A stretch of DNA of 64,000 nt, from assembly GCF_001905825.1 (NCBI RefSeq), contig NZ_LIVV01000008.1, positions 124,001 through 188,000 on the forward strand. The letters are read 5' to 3'. This document shows positions 27,986 to 36,156 of the stretch, piece by piece (position 1 is the stretch's first letter; every line of letters begins with the position of its first letter). The DNA is from Streptomyces sp. CB02009 (GTDB taxonomy: Bacteria; Actinomycetota; Actinomycetes; Streptomycetales; Streptomycetaceae). The translations under genes were made by a program, and so were the position numbers. The notes under the pieces were generated by a model. The model was not told the origin of the DNA, did not search any database, and was given only the letters and a program-made list of their open reading frames with translations.

Positions 27986-29436
27986 GCCTCCGCCCGGGCG
28001 GCGCGCAGGGTGCGGTCCTTGCGCATCAGGAGGGCGTAGAGGGTGGCGGCGACGACCATGCCGACGGGGAGGGAGAGGTCGATGCCGTCGAGGGCGGCGG
28101 CGACCGGGCCCGTGTAGAGGGTGTTGACGCAGAGGGACGCCGCGGTGACGCCGACCACGATCGCGAGGGCACCGGCCGGGTTGACGCCGGAGGTGTACCA
28201 GAAGGGGCTGTCGGGGGTCTCGTCCGACAGCGCGATTCCGTCGTAGCGGCAGCGGCGCAGCACGACGTCGGTGGCGTAGACCGCCATCAGCGGGCCGATC
28301 AAGACGGTGATCACCTGGAGGGCGTTGCTGACGGTGTCGAGGAAGTTGGAGACGAGCAGCCCGTAGAGGGTGAGGGCGACGGCGACGGCCCCGTCGAAGA
28401 GGACGCTGACGGAGCGTCGGATGCGCAGGCCGACGGCCTGGAGCGCGAGGCCGGCGCTGTACGCCGTCAGGGCGTTGATGGAGATGGTGCCGAGGACCAG
28501 GGCGAGCAGGAAGACGGGGACGAACCAGCCGGGCAGGAGCTCCTGGAGCGCGGTCTGCGGATCGGTCATGTCGACGGCGGTGGCGGCGAAGGCGCCGAGC
28601 GAGCAGACGACGACGCTGGGCAGGAAGGCGCCGAGCGCGTTCCAGCCGATGATCGCCTTCCTGGAGGCGGTGCGGGGCAGGTAGCGGGAGAAGTCGGCGC
28701 TCGTGGTGTACGAGAGCGGGCCCGAGGCGATCATCGTGGTGCCGGCGAGGAGCAGGGCCCAGAGCTCGACTCCGCCGGGCCGCTCGGCGGGGGCGTACGA
28801 GAAGTCGGCGTGCCGCAGGACGGCGAACGCGACGACGGTGAAGGCTCCGGCGAGCACCAGGGTGATCGGCAGGTACAGCCTGATGATCAGGCCGTGCCCG
28901 TAGACGCTGATGACCAGCGTGAGCGCGGCGATGACCACGATGACGGCGACCTTGACCGGGGTGGTGGCCGTGATGCCCGCCTTCTCGACGAGCGCGAAGG
29001 CGGCGGTGGCCGCGGCGGCCAGGTTGAGGGCGAAGTAGCAGACGGAGACGAGCCAGCCGCCGACGAGGTTGTTCAGACGGTTGCCGAGGACGCCGTAGAC
29101 GGCCCGGGTGATCACCTCGCTGGGTGCGCCGGCCGCCGGGCCCGAGGTGGCGAGGAGGCCGGGGAGCAGCCAGAACAGGTTGCCCACCACGGTCACGGCG
29201 ACGGCCTGCCAGAGGGTCAGGCCCATCAGGACGAGGGCACCGCCGATGACGAGGCTGAGGTAGTTGACGTTGGCCGCCGCCCACACGGAGAAGAGCTCCC
29301 GGGGGTGGCCGTGGCGCTCGGACTCGGGGATGTGGTCGATGCCGTGCGCCTCGATGCGGCCGGGCCGATCGGTGTCCTGCAGGGCGACCTGCGCGCCCTG
29401 GGGGCCTGGGAGCGGATCGGGGATCGTGGAAGCCAT
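27982..29436 (-). CDS. NCS1-family nucleobase/purine-cytosine permease
   Basis: Membrane transporter of 484 aa with about 12 helices. NCS1 features: N-terminal HIPESERHGHPRELFSVWAAANVNY, GLTLWQAVAVTVVGNLFW, and the central SADFSRYLPR motif conserved in cytosine/allantoin/hydantoin permeases. Substrate unknown; NCS1 members carry nucleobases and related cyclic compounds. ATG at 29436 with GGAGGG upstream. Coupled to the C45 hydrolase and divergent from a TetR regulator 69 bp away. Confidence 0.9.
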   Translation of the reverse strand: MASTIPDPLPGPQGAQVALQDTDRPGRIEAHGIDHIPESERHGHPRELFSVWAAANVNYLSLVIGGALVLMGLTLWQAVAVTVVGNLFWLLPGLLATSGPAAGAPSEVITRAVYGVLGNRLNNLVGGWLVSVCYFALNLAAAATAAFALVEKAGITATTPVKVAVIVVIAALTLVISVYGHGLIIRLYLPITLVLAGAFTVVAFAVLRHADFSYAPAERPGGVELWALLLAGTTMIASGPLSYTTSADFSRYLPRTASRKAIIGWNALGAFLPSVVVCSLGAFAATAVDMTDPQTALQELLPGWFVPVFLLALVLGTISINALTAYSAGLALQAVGLRIRRSVSVLFDGAVAVALTLYGLLVSNFLDTVSNALQVITVLIGPLMAVYATDVVLRRCRYDGIALSDETPDSPFWYTSGVNPAGALAIVVGVTAASLCVNTLYTGPVAAALDGIDLSLPVGMVVAATLYALLMRKDRTLRAARAEA

Positions 29437-29474
29437 GCGGCCCTCCGGATGCGTGTGGTGCCCACCTGCTTGCT

Positions 29475-29494
29475 TATTGGTCGCACACTCAATA
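29475..29494. promoter_or_regulatory. candidate TetR operator
   Basis: Inverted repeat TATTG-n10-CAATA in the 69-bp gap between the NCS1 permease and TetR genes, overlapping the only AT-rich promoter-like DNA there. Confidence 0.45.
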
Positions 29495-29505
29495 GTATCC
29501 CGGTT

Positions 29506-30183
29506 ATGCCGTCAAGCGTCCAGCGCAAGAGAGTTCGGAAAACACCGGAAGCCCGGCGGGCGGAGATCGTGGAGACCGCCGCACGCGTGGCCCTCACCGA
29601 AGGGCTCGAGTGCGTCACCCTCCGGCGGATCGCCGAGGAGCTCGCCGTACGACCCGGCCTGATCAGCCACTACTTCCCCTCGGCCGAGGACCTGGTGGGT
29701 GAGGCCTTCAGCGTGGCCGCCACCGGCGAGCTCGACGCGCTGCTGCCCGCGGAGCGGCCCCACGGGACGCCCACGCAGTGGCTCGCGCGCTATTTCGCCC
29801 TCTCGGCGGGCGAGGCGTACGACGACATCAGCCGCCTCTGGATCAACGCCCGGCACCTCAGCCGCTACCGGCCCGTCCTGCGCGACCGGGTCACCGAACA
29901 GGAACTCGCCTCCGACGACCGTCTGGAGGAACTCATCCGCGAGGGCGTCGCACGCGGCGAGTTCCACACGGACGACCCGCGGACCGCCGCCATCCAGATC
30001 CTGGTGGTGCTCGACGGCCTCGGCGCCCACGCCAACTCCGACCGGACCGACCGGCCGGAGGCCGTGACCCGGATGGCCCTGACCACGGCGGAACGCGGAC
30101 TCGGACTGCCGCACGGCGCGCTGACCGACGTACCGCCACCCGCCGAACCCGCCGAACCCGTCGAACCCGTCGAACCCGCCTGA
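29506..30183 (+). CDS. TetR-family transcriptional regulator
   Basis: Regulator of 225 aa. HTH at about 12-58 (RRAEIVETAARVALTEGLE, LRRIAEELAVRPGLISHYF) and a C-terminal helical ligand domain of the BetI-like type. The tail ends in PAEPAEPVEPVEPA, a low-complexity extension produced by short DNA repeats that continue past the stop codon. Likely represses the divergent permease-hydrolase operon through the nearby dyad. ATG at 29506 was chosen as the only start close to the HTH. Confidence 0.9.
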   Translation: MPSSVQRKRVRKTPEARRAEIVETAARVALTEGLECVTLRRIAEELAVRPGLISHYFPSAEDLVGEAFSVAATGELDALLPAERPHGTPTQWLARYFALSAGEAYDDISRLWINARHLSRYRPVLRDRVTEQELASDDRLEELIREGVARGEFHTDDPRTAAIQILVVLDGLGAHANSDRTDRPEAVTRMALTTAERGLGLPHGALTDVPPPAEPAEPVEPVEPA

Positions 30184-30509
30184 CCGACCCCGCCCGCCGA
30201 ACCCGCCTGACCGACCCCGTTCACCCGGACCGGCCGGCGGGGCCCGCGCGACCGGCCTCCTTGGCGAGGCCGCCCGCGGGCCCGCCCGGCCGATCCCTCG
30301 GACCGCCCCCACAGACCGATCCCCTCAGACAGATCCCCTCACCGAAGCCACCCGCAGGGCCCGCTGCATCGAAGCCACCCGCGGGGCCCTCCCGACATCC
30401 CTCCTCACCAAGCGTCCCGCGGGCGCGCCCGGCCGGATCCCTTCGCCGAGGCCGCCCGCAGGCCGCCCCACCCGTCCCCCTTCCTGTTCCCGGAGCCCTG
30501 GAGCCACCC
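30184..30509. repeat. degenerate repeat region, no gene
   Basis: 326 bp between TetR and amidohydrolase genes. A 22-bp direct repeat (30171-30192 and 30198-30219) spans the TetR stop codon, followed by imperfect units such as GAAGCCACCCGC-GGGCCC (about 30345 and 30371). The ribosome binding site of the next gene is at the right edge. Confidence 0.55.
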
Positions 30510-32135
30510 GTGCGCACCCGACTCGTCCTGCTCTCCGCCCGTCTGCTCGACCCCGGCACGGGGGCGTTCCTGCCCGAGACCGCGCTCGCCGTCTCCGACG
30601 ACGGCCGGATCGCCGCCCTCGGCGACGACCGCGAGATCCGCGCCCTCGCGGGACCCGCCACCACCGTCGTCGACCTCAAGAGCGCCGTCGTCACCCCCGG
30701 CCTCGTCGACGGGCACGTCCACCCCGTGTCCGGCGCCGAACTGACCCACGGCCTCGACCTCTCGTACTGCGCCGACCTCGACGACGTGCGCGAGGCCCTC
30801 GCGCGCGAGGTCCGGGAGCTGGGCCGGGGCGACTGGCTCTTCGGCTGGGGCCTCGACCCGAACGTCTTCGGCGGCCGGCCCGTCGGCATCGCCCCCTTCG
30901 ACGCCGTCCTCGACGGCGTCCCCGCGTTCCTGCTGCTCTTCGACGCCCACTCGGCGCTCGCCAGCCGGCGGGCGCTCGAACTCGCCGGGGTCGACGGCCC
31001 CCGCACCTTCGACCAGGCCTCCGCGGAGGTCGTCTGCGACGCCGAAGGACGCCCCACCGGCCTCCTCCAGGAGGACGCCGCCTGCGAGCTCGTCGAGCGG
31101 GTCGCCCCGCGTCCGACGGCAGAGGAGAGCCGGGAGCGCCTCGCGGCGGCCCTGCGGTCCATGGCGGCGGCCGGACTCACCGGCGGTCACGCCATGGACG
31201 CGAACGGCGACAGCCTCGCCCTGTACGGGGAGCTCGACAAGGCCGGCGAACTGGCGCTGCGGCTCCGGGTGGCTCCCTGGTGCCAGCCCGGCACCGACGC
31301 GGCCGGTGTACGGGACCTCATCGCGCTGCAGGGCACGGGCGGCGCGCTGTGGCAGGTCGCGGGCGTGAAGCTGTTCATGGACGGGACCATCGACAACGGC
31401 ACCGCGTGGCTGGAGCGCCCCGACTGCCACGGCGAGTCCACGCACGCGTTCTGGCCCGATCCCGACGCGTACACCCGCATCGTCGGGGAACTGCACCGGG
31501 CCGGGGTCCCGACCGCGACGCACGCCATCGGGGACGCCGCCGTGCGGCACGTCCTCGACGCCGTCGAGCAGGCGCGCGCGGGCGGCGGCGAGGCGCGGCA
31601 CCGGGTCGAGCACATCGAGACGGTCCCGGACGACACGCTGCGCCGCTTCGCCGAGCTGGGCGTGCTCGCCTCCATGCAGCCCACCCACTGCTGCGACTTC
31701 ACCCGGGCCGACCACACCGACAACTGGTCACGCCGTCTCGGCGAGGAGCGCGCCTCGCGCGCGTGGCGCTGCCGAGACCTGGCCGACTCCGGGGCCACGG
31801 TGGTCCTCGGCTCCGACTGGCCGATCGCACCCTTCCCGCCGCTCGGCGTGATGGCGGGCGCACGGCACCGGCGCCCGAGCCGGGACCTCGGACAGGCTCC
31901 GCACGGGCCCGAGCAGGCGCTGACGGCACTGGAGGCGCTGCGGGGCATGACGACGGCTCCGGCGTACGCGGCGGGCGAGGAACACGAGGCCGGCCGACTC
32001 GCACCCGGCTTCCGCGGCGATCTGACGGTCTTCGGCGGCAACCCGCTCACGACACCGGCGACGGACCTGCCGGACCTGCCGGTCCTGCTGACGGTCCTGG
32101 ACGGCCGGATCACACACCGGGCAACGGGCGTCTGA
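30510..32135 (+). CDS. YtcJ-like metal-dependent amidohydrolase
   Basis: Amidohydrolase of the Amidohydro_3/YtcJ group (541 aa), cytosolic. Metal-binding HxH in VDGHVHP, the bridging-Lys segment GVKLFMDGTIDNGTAW, His in THAIGDAA, HRVEHIE and the catalytic Asp in LGSDWPIAPFPP are all present, so it should be active. Members hydrolyse N-substituted formamides, hydantoins and similar compounds; the true substrate is not predictable. GTG at 30510 follows GGAG by about 9 nt. May belong functionally with the permease/C45 genes regulated by the TetR protein just upstream. Confidence 0.9.
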   Translation: MRTRLVLLSARLLDPGTGAFLPETALAVSDDGRIAALGDDREIRALAGPATTVVDLKSAVVTPGLVDGHVHPVSGAELTHGLDLSYCADLDDVREALAREVRELGRGDWLFGWGLDPNVFGGRPVGIAPFDAVLDGVPAFLLLFDAHSALASRRALELAGVDGPRTFDQASAEVVCDAEGRPTGLLQEDAACELVERVAPRPTAEESRERLAAALRSMAAAGLTGGHAMDANGDSLALYGELDKAGELALRLRVAPWCQPGTDAAGVRDLIALQGTGGALWQVAGVKLFMDGTIDNGTAWLERPDCHGESTHAFWPDPDAYTRIVGELHRAGVPTATHAIGDAAVRHVLDAVEQARAGGGEARHRVEHIETVPDDTLRRFAELGVLASMQPTHCCDFTRADHTDNWSRRLGEERASRAWRCRDLADSGATVVLGSDWPIAPFPPLGVMAGARHRRPSRDLGQAPHGPEQALTALEALRGMTTAPAYAAGEEHEAGRLAPGFRGDLTVFGGNPLTTPATDLPDLPVLLTVLDGRITHRATGV

Positions 32136-32150
32136 TCCCTCGATCCCGGG

Positions 32151-32440
32151 CGGTCGGCCTGCCGGGCGGTCAACGCCCGGACGGCCAGCCTGTCGAGCTG
32201 TCGACCTGCCTGACGACCAACCGCCCGAGGCGGTCAACCTTCCGGGCCGCCGGCCCGCCGGGCCCTCCGCCTCCCCGAGCCGTCAGCCCGTCGGCCGTCC
32301 GCCTCCCCATGCGGTCGGCCCGCCGGCCGGTCAACGTCCGGACGGTCAGCCTGCCGTGTGGTCGACCTGCCGGACGGCCAACCGCCCGCGTGGTCGGGCC
32401 GACCGGCGGCCGACCACCCCAGGCGGTCAACCTTCCGCGC
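32151..32440. repeat. diverged ~100-130-bp duplication
   Basis: Two related blocks (about 32151-32250 and 32312-32440) share CGGTCGGCC, GTCAACG-CCGGACGG, GTCGACCTGCC, GACCAACCGCCCG-like and GGCGGTCAACCTTCCG elements in the same order. The region (32136-32458) lies between convergent amidohydrolase and LysR genes and has no gene. Confidence 0.65.
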
Positions 32441-32458
32441 GGTCAGCCCGCCCCGCGC

Positions 32459-33478
32459 TCAACCCGCCGGGCGCGCCCGGGTCAGGGACAGGAGGTCTCG
32501 GGCCGGGCCGGTCGGGCGGTGGCCGGTGGGCCAGACCGCGCGGAGGTCGCGACGCAGCTCGACCCCCTCGACGGGGATGGCCACCAGGCGCCGCGAGGCC
32601 AGCTCCTCGGCGATCGCGAGTTCGCTGAGGACGGCCGGCCCGGCACCGCTGACCGCCGCCGCCTTCACCGCCGTCGTGGAGGCGAGTTCGAGGAGCGGCC
32701 GGGCGAGCCCGCCGTGGCCCGAGAGCGCCGCGTCCAGCACCTGCCGGGTGCCCGAACCCCGTTCCCGCAGGACCAGCGGGGTCGCCGCCAGCTCCGCCGG
32801 GTCCACCGGGCCGCGGCGGCGGGCCCACGGGTGCGAGGGCGCCGTGACGATCACGAGCCGGTCGTGCGCGACGACCACCCCGTCGAGGCCGTCCGGCACC
32901 GCGAGGCCCTCCACGAAACCCATGTCCGCCTCGTTCGCGAGGAGCCGCTCCGCGACGACCGCCGAGTTTCCCGCCTGGAGCGACACCGCCGTGTCGGGAC
33001 GCTCGGCGCGCAGCGCGATCAGCCAGCCCGGCAGCAGGTACTCGGCGATCGTCATCGACGCGGCCACCCGCAGCCGGGAGTCCCGCCGCCCGCGCAGTGC
33101 CTGGGCGCCCGCGTCGAAGGCCTCGGCCGCCTCGACGATCCGCCGCGCCCAGTCGGTGACGAGCGCACCCGCGTCGGTGAGCCGTGAGCCGCGCGGCGAA
33201 CGGTCCACCAGGGCCACACCGAGCTGCCGCTCCATCGAGCGGATCCGGCTGCTGGCGGCCGGCTGGGTGATGCCGACCTCCCGGGCGGCGGCACCGAGGC
33301 TCCCGTGCCGGGCGACGGCCAGGAGCAGTTCGAGCGCCCCGAGGTCCGGGACCCGGTGATGCAGCTGCGCCCTGACGCCGGAGCCGGCAGAGCCGCCGGA
33401 GCCGTACGCCTCGGTCGGACGCCCGCCCGCGTGCTGCTCCTCGTGCCGCTCTCCGTGGTGCTCCCCGCTGCTGCTCAT
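32459..33478 (-). CDS. LysR-family transcriptional regulator
   Basis: LysR regulator of 339 aa. A 40-residue His/Gly-rich extension precedes the HTH (LELLLAVARHGSLGAAAREVGITQPAASSRIRSMERQLG), followed by the periplasmic-binding-like effector domain (MTIAEYLLPGWLIALRAERPD onwards). Divergent from the TDT transporter, which it probably controls through the palindrome at 33489-33500. An ATG downstream of the extension is not evident, so the start at 33478 is kept. Confidence 0.9.
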   Translation of the reverse strand: MSSSGEHHGERHEEQHAGGRPTEAYGSGGSAGSGVRAQLHHRVPDLGALELLLAVARHGSLGAAAREVGITQPAASSRIRSMERQLGVALVDRSPRGSRLTDAGALVTDWARRIVEAAEAFDAGAQALRGRRDSRLRVAASMTIAEYLLPGWLIALRAERPDTAVSLQAGNSAVVAERLLANEADMGFVEGLAVPDGLDGVVVAHDRLVIVTAPSHPWARRRGPVDPAELAATPLVLRERGSGTRQVLDAALSGHGGLARPLLELASTTAVKAAAVSGAGPAVLSELAIAEELASRRLVAIPVEGVELRRDLRAVWPTGHRPTGPARDLLSLTRARPAG

Positions 33479-33488
33479 AAAGCCAGCT

Positions 33489-33500
33489 TATGACGTCATA
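33489..33500. promoter_or_regulatory. candidate LysR operator
   Basis: Perfect 12-bp palindrome TATGACGTCATA (fits T-n-A dyads bound by LysR proteins), 10 bp from the LysR start and about 50 bp from the transporter start. Confidence 0.5.
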
Positions 33501-33548
33501 GCCGCAAGATCCCTGGTGGGTGCCGGGGAACCGGACGACGGTGGAGTC

Positions 33549-34721
33549 ATGGCAAGCCTCGCACCTCCGCTCCCGACCGTCCGCGCCACCACCCCCGGCG
33601 CCCGGCCGACGGCCTCCCCGGCCCGCTCCGTCCGTCACCTCGGACCCAACTGGTACGCCTCCGTGATGGGTACCGCCATCGTGGCCAACGCCGGCGCCGG
33701 TCTCCCGCTCGGCCTCCCCGGGCTCCGTACCGCCTGCGCCGCGGTCTGGGCGCTGTCCCTCGCGATGCTGCTCGTCCTGCTCGCCGCCCGCACCGTGCAC
33801 TGGATCCGCCACCGCGACCAGGCCCGCGCCCACCTCCTGGACCCCGCCGTGGCGCCGTTCTACGGCTGTCTCTCGATGGCGCTGCTCGCGGTCGGCGGCG
33901 GCGCCGTGATCGTGGGCCGGGACTGGATCGGACTCCCCGCCGCCGTCGCGCTCGACACCGTCCTGTTCACCGCCGGGACGGTCGTCGGCCTGGCGGCCGC
34001 GGTCGGCATCCCGTACCTCATGGTCGTGCACCACAGGATCGAGAACGCGTCCCCGGTCTGGCTGCTGCCGGTCGTCGCCCCCATGGTCTCCGCGGCGCTC
34101 GGCCCGCTGCTCGTGCCCCACCTGCCCGCCGGGCAGGCCCAGGAGACGCTGCTCCTCGCCTGCTGGGCGATGTTCGGCGTGAGCCTCCTCGCAACCCTGG
34201 TCATGCTGCCGCTGGTCTTCGGCCGGCTGGTGACCGGCGGCCCGCTGCCCCTCGCGCTCACCCCCACCCTCTTCCTCGTCCTCGGCCCCCTCGGCCAGTC
34301 GACGACCGCCACGAACAAGTTCGCCGACGTCGCCCCGGGCGTGCTCCCCGCCCCGTACGCCCACGGCTTCGCCTCCTTCGCCGTCCTCTACGGCGTGCCC
34401 GTCATGGGCTTCGCCCTGCTGTGGCTGGCCCTCGCCGCGGCGATGGTGCTGCGGGCACGGAGGCAGGGCATGGGCTTCGCGATGACGTTCTGGGCGTTCA
34501 CCTTCCCCGTCGGGACCTGCGTGACCGGCGCCGAGGGGCTCGCCCAGCACACCGGTCTCGCCGCCTTCCGGTGGCTCGCGATCGGCCTGTACGCGGCCCT
34601 CGTCGCGGCCTGGCTGGTCGCCGGGACGCACACCGTCCGCGGCCTCCTCAGCGGTGCGCTGCTCGCAGGGCCCGCGCCAGCGCCCGCGGCGCCTCGGCGA
34701 GAGACGGCCCGTACCAGGTGA
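33549..34721 (+). CDS. TDT/SLAC1-family transporter
   Basis: Integral membrane protein of 390 aa with about ten helices, of the tellurite-resistance/dicarboxylate (TehA, Ssu1, SLAC1) family. The N-terminal HLGPNWYASVMGTAIVANA is characteristic and the pore-lining GxxT-type pattern recurs. Such proteins export sulfite, malate or other anions. ATG at 33549 with GGTGGAG close upstream. Its 3' end overlaps the convergent metal-receptor gene by 74 bp. Confidence 0.87.
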   Translation: MASLAPPLPTVRATTPGARPTASPARSVRHLGPNWYASVMGTAIVANAGAGLPLGLPGLRTACAAVWALSLAMLLVLLAARTVHWIRHRDQARAHLLDPAVAPFYGCLSMALLAVGGGAVIVGRDWIGLPAAVALDTVLFTAGTVVGLAAAVGIPYLMVVHHRIENASPVWLLPVVAPMVSAALGPLLVPHLPAGQAQETLLLACWAMFGVSLLATLVMLPLVFGRLVTGGPLPLALTPTLFLVLGPLGQSTTATNKFADVAPGVLPAPYAHGFASFAVLYGVPVMGFALLWLALAAAMVLRARRQGMGFAMTFWAFTFPVGTCVTGAEGLAQHTGLAAFRWLAIGLYAALVAAWLVAGTHTVRGLLSGALLAGPAPAPAAPRRETARTR

Positions 34722-35388
34722 GGTGACGCCCGTCGACGAGGGCGGCGGGGGTCCCGGGGAACGCCTCGGGGCCGTCGTCGCGCGTGAAGCGGTACGGCTC
34801 GTCGGGCAGCACGACCAGACCGGGCTCCGCGGCGCGGAGCTCGTCGATCGGCACCTTCGGATAGCGCTCCGGGTGCTCGGCGTACAGGTTGCGGACCCCC
34901 AGGCGGGCCAGCAGGTCACCGGCGAAGGTGTCACGGCCGAGGACCATCCAGGGGCGCCGCCAGATCGGCACGACGGCCGAGCACTCCCCCTCCGGGACGA
35001 CCGCGGCCCACGCCGCCTCGGCCTCGTCGAGCCAGCGGGGCCGCCGGGGCGCGCCGCACGCGGCGAGGACCCGCTCCAGCTCGCGCAGCCCCTGGTCGAG
35101 GGTGCGGATCTCGGTGACGAGGACGTCGAGGCCGGCGGCCCGCAGCTCGTCGAGGTCGGCGGCGCGGTTCTCCTCCTCGTTGGCGATCACGAGGTCGGGG
35201 CGGAGCGCGGTGATCGCGCGGACGTCCGGGTTCTTGGTGCCGCCGATCCGTGCGACGTCGAGGCCGGCCGGGTGGGCGCACCAGTCGGTGGCGCCGACGA
35301 GCAGGCCCGGCGCGGTGACGGCGACGGCCTCCGTCAGGGACGGCACGAGGGAGACGATCCTGCCGACCGTGCCCCGGCCCGCGCTCAC
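34648..35388 (-). CDS. cytosolic helical-backbone metal receptor (BtuF-like)
   Basis: Protein of 246 aa resembling the periplasmic cobalamin/siderophore-binding fold (RIVSLVPSLTEAV, VGATDWCAHP, RIGGTKNPDVRAI, VPIDELRAAEPGLVVLPDEPY). It has no signal peptide or lipobox, so unlike BtuF it should stay in the cytosol. Role unknown; metal- or corrinoid-binding is possible. The GTG start overlaps the upstream XRE-cupin regulator stop (GTGA), giving a two-gene operon. Confidence 0.8.
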   Translation of the reverse strand: MSAGRGTVGRIVSLVPSLTEAVAVTAPGLLVGATDWCAHPAGLDVARIGGTKNPDVRAITALRPDLVIANEEENRAADLDELRAAGLDVLVTEIRTLDQGLRELERVLAACGAPRRPRWLDEAEAAWAAVVPEGECSAVVPIWRRPWMVLGRDTFAGDLLARLGVRNLYAEHPERYPKVPIDELRAAEPGLVVLPDEPYRFTRDDGPEAFPGTPAALVDGRHLTWYGPSLAEAPRALARALRAAHR

Positions 35389-35936
35389 TCCTCCTCGGCT
35401 TCGACGTGCTCGGCGACCGCGACGACGAGCAGCCGGGTACCCGCCTCGGTGGCGCGCCAGCGGTGGCGCACCCCGCCCGAGAGGTAGAGCGTGTCGCCGC
35501 GGCCCAGCCGGTACGCGCGGCCCTCGGCCTCGACCTCGGCCGCCCCGTCGGCCACGTACAGCAGCTCGTCGTTCCGGTGCTGGAACTCGCGGCCCGCGTC
35601 CTGCTCTCCGGTGAACTCCAGGGCGTGCAGCTGGTGGCGGCCGCGGACGATCGCCCGTACCCCCGGGGGAAGCGCCGGGGAGGCCTCGTCGGCCCGTACG
35701 ACATCGACGGTACGGGAGGCCTCCGCGGCGGCCAGGAGGTCGGCGGCCGTGGTCTCCAGGGCGTCGGCGACGAGTTCGAGGGAGCGGTGGCTGGGGCGCG
35801 CGCGGTCGTTCTCGACCTGGCTGAGGAACGGCACGGAGAGACCGCTGCGCGAGGAGACGACGGCCAGGGTGAGCTGGAGCGCTCTGCGCCGTCTCTTGAC
35901 GGCCGCGCCCACGCGGGGTGCTTCCTTCTCGTCCAT
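35385..35936 (-). CDS. XRE-family regulator with cupin domain
   Basis: Regulator of 183 aa: HTH at residues 10-65 (VKRRRRALQLTLAVVSSRSGLSVPFLSQVENDRARPS spans it) and a C-terminal cupin barrel (HRNDELLYVADGAAEVEAEG, LGRGDTLYLSGGVRHRWRA) that probably binds a small ligand. ATG at 35936 behind GAGGGAG. Coupled to the metal-receptor gene. A strong terminator separates it from the upstream ABC transporter genes, so it has its own promoter. Confidence 0.88.
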   Translation of the reverse strand: MDEKEAPRVGAAVKRRRRALQLTLAVVSSRSGLSVPFLSQVENDRARPSHRSLELVADALETTAADLLAAAEASRTVDVVRADEASPALPPGVRAIVRGRHQLHALEFTGEQDAGREFQHRNDELLYVADGAAEVEAEGRAYRLGRGDTLYLSGGVRHRWRATEAGTRLLVVAVAEHVEAEEE

Positions 35937-36025
35937 GTCGGCTCCCTCCCTCGTGCCTCGTGCGTACCCGTACCGGGCGGTTACCTGAACCTTACGCAGC
36001 TTTGGGGCGGGGTTTCGCGTCGTGA

Positions 36026-36071
36026 CGAAAAGGGGTGGCCGCCGAACACGTTCGGCGACCACCCCTTTTCG
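36026..36071. terminator. strong terminator after the glycine-betaine ABC genes
   Basis: 20 base pairs with one C/A mismatch (36026-36046 with 36051-36071), 4-nt loop and A4/T4 ends, 86 nt past the permease/binding-protein stop. Closest to a classical rho-independent terminator in the window. Confidence 0.93.
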
Positions 36072-36156
36072 GACAGGAACCGATCGGTCGGTCGCTGTCC
36101 GTCGCCCGGGGCTCACGGCCGGGTCACGGCCGCGGCCCTGGCGGGCTTCCGGCGGG

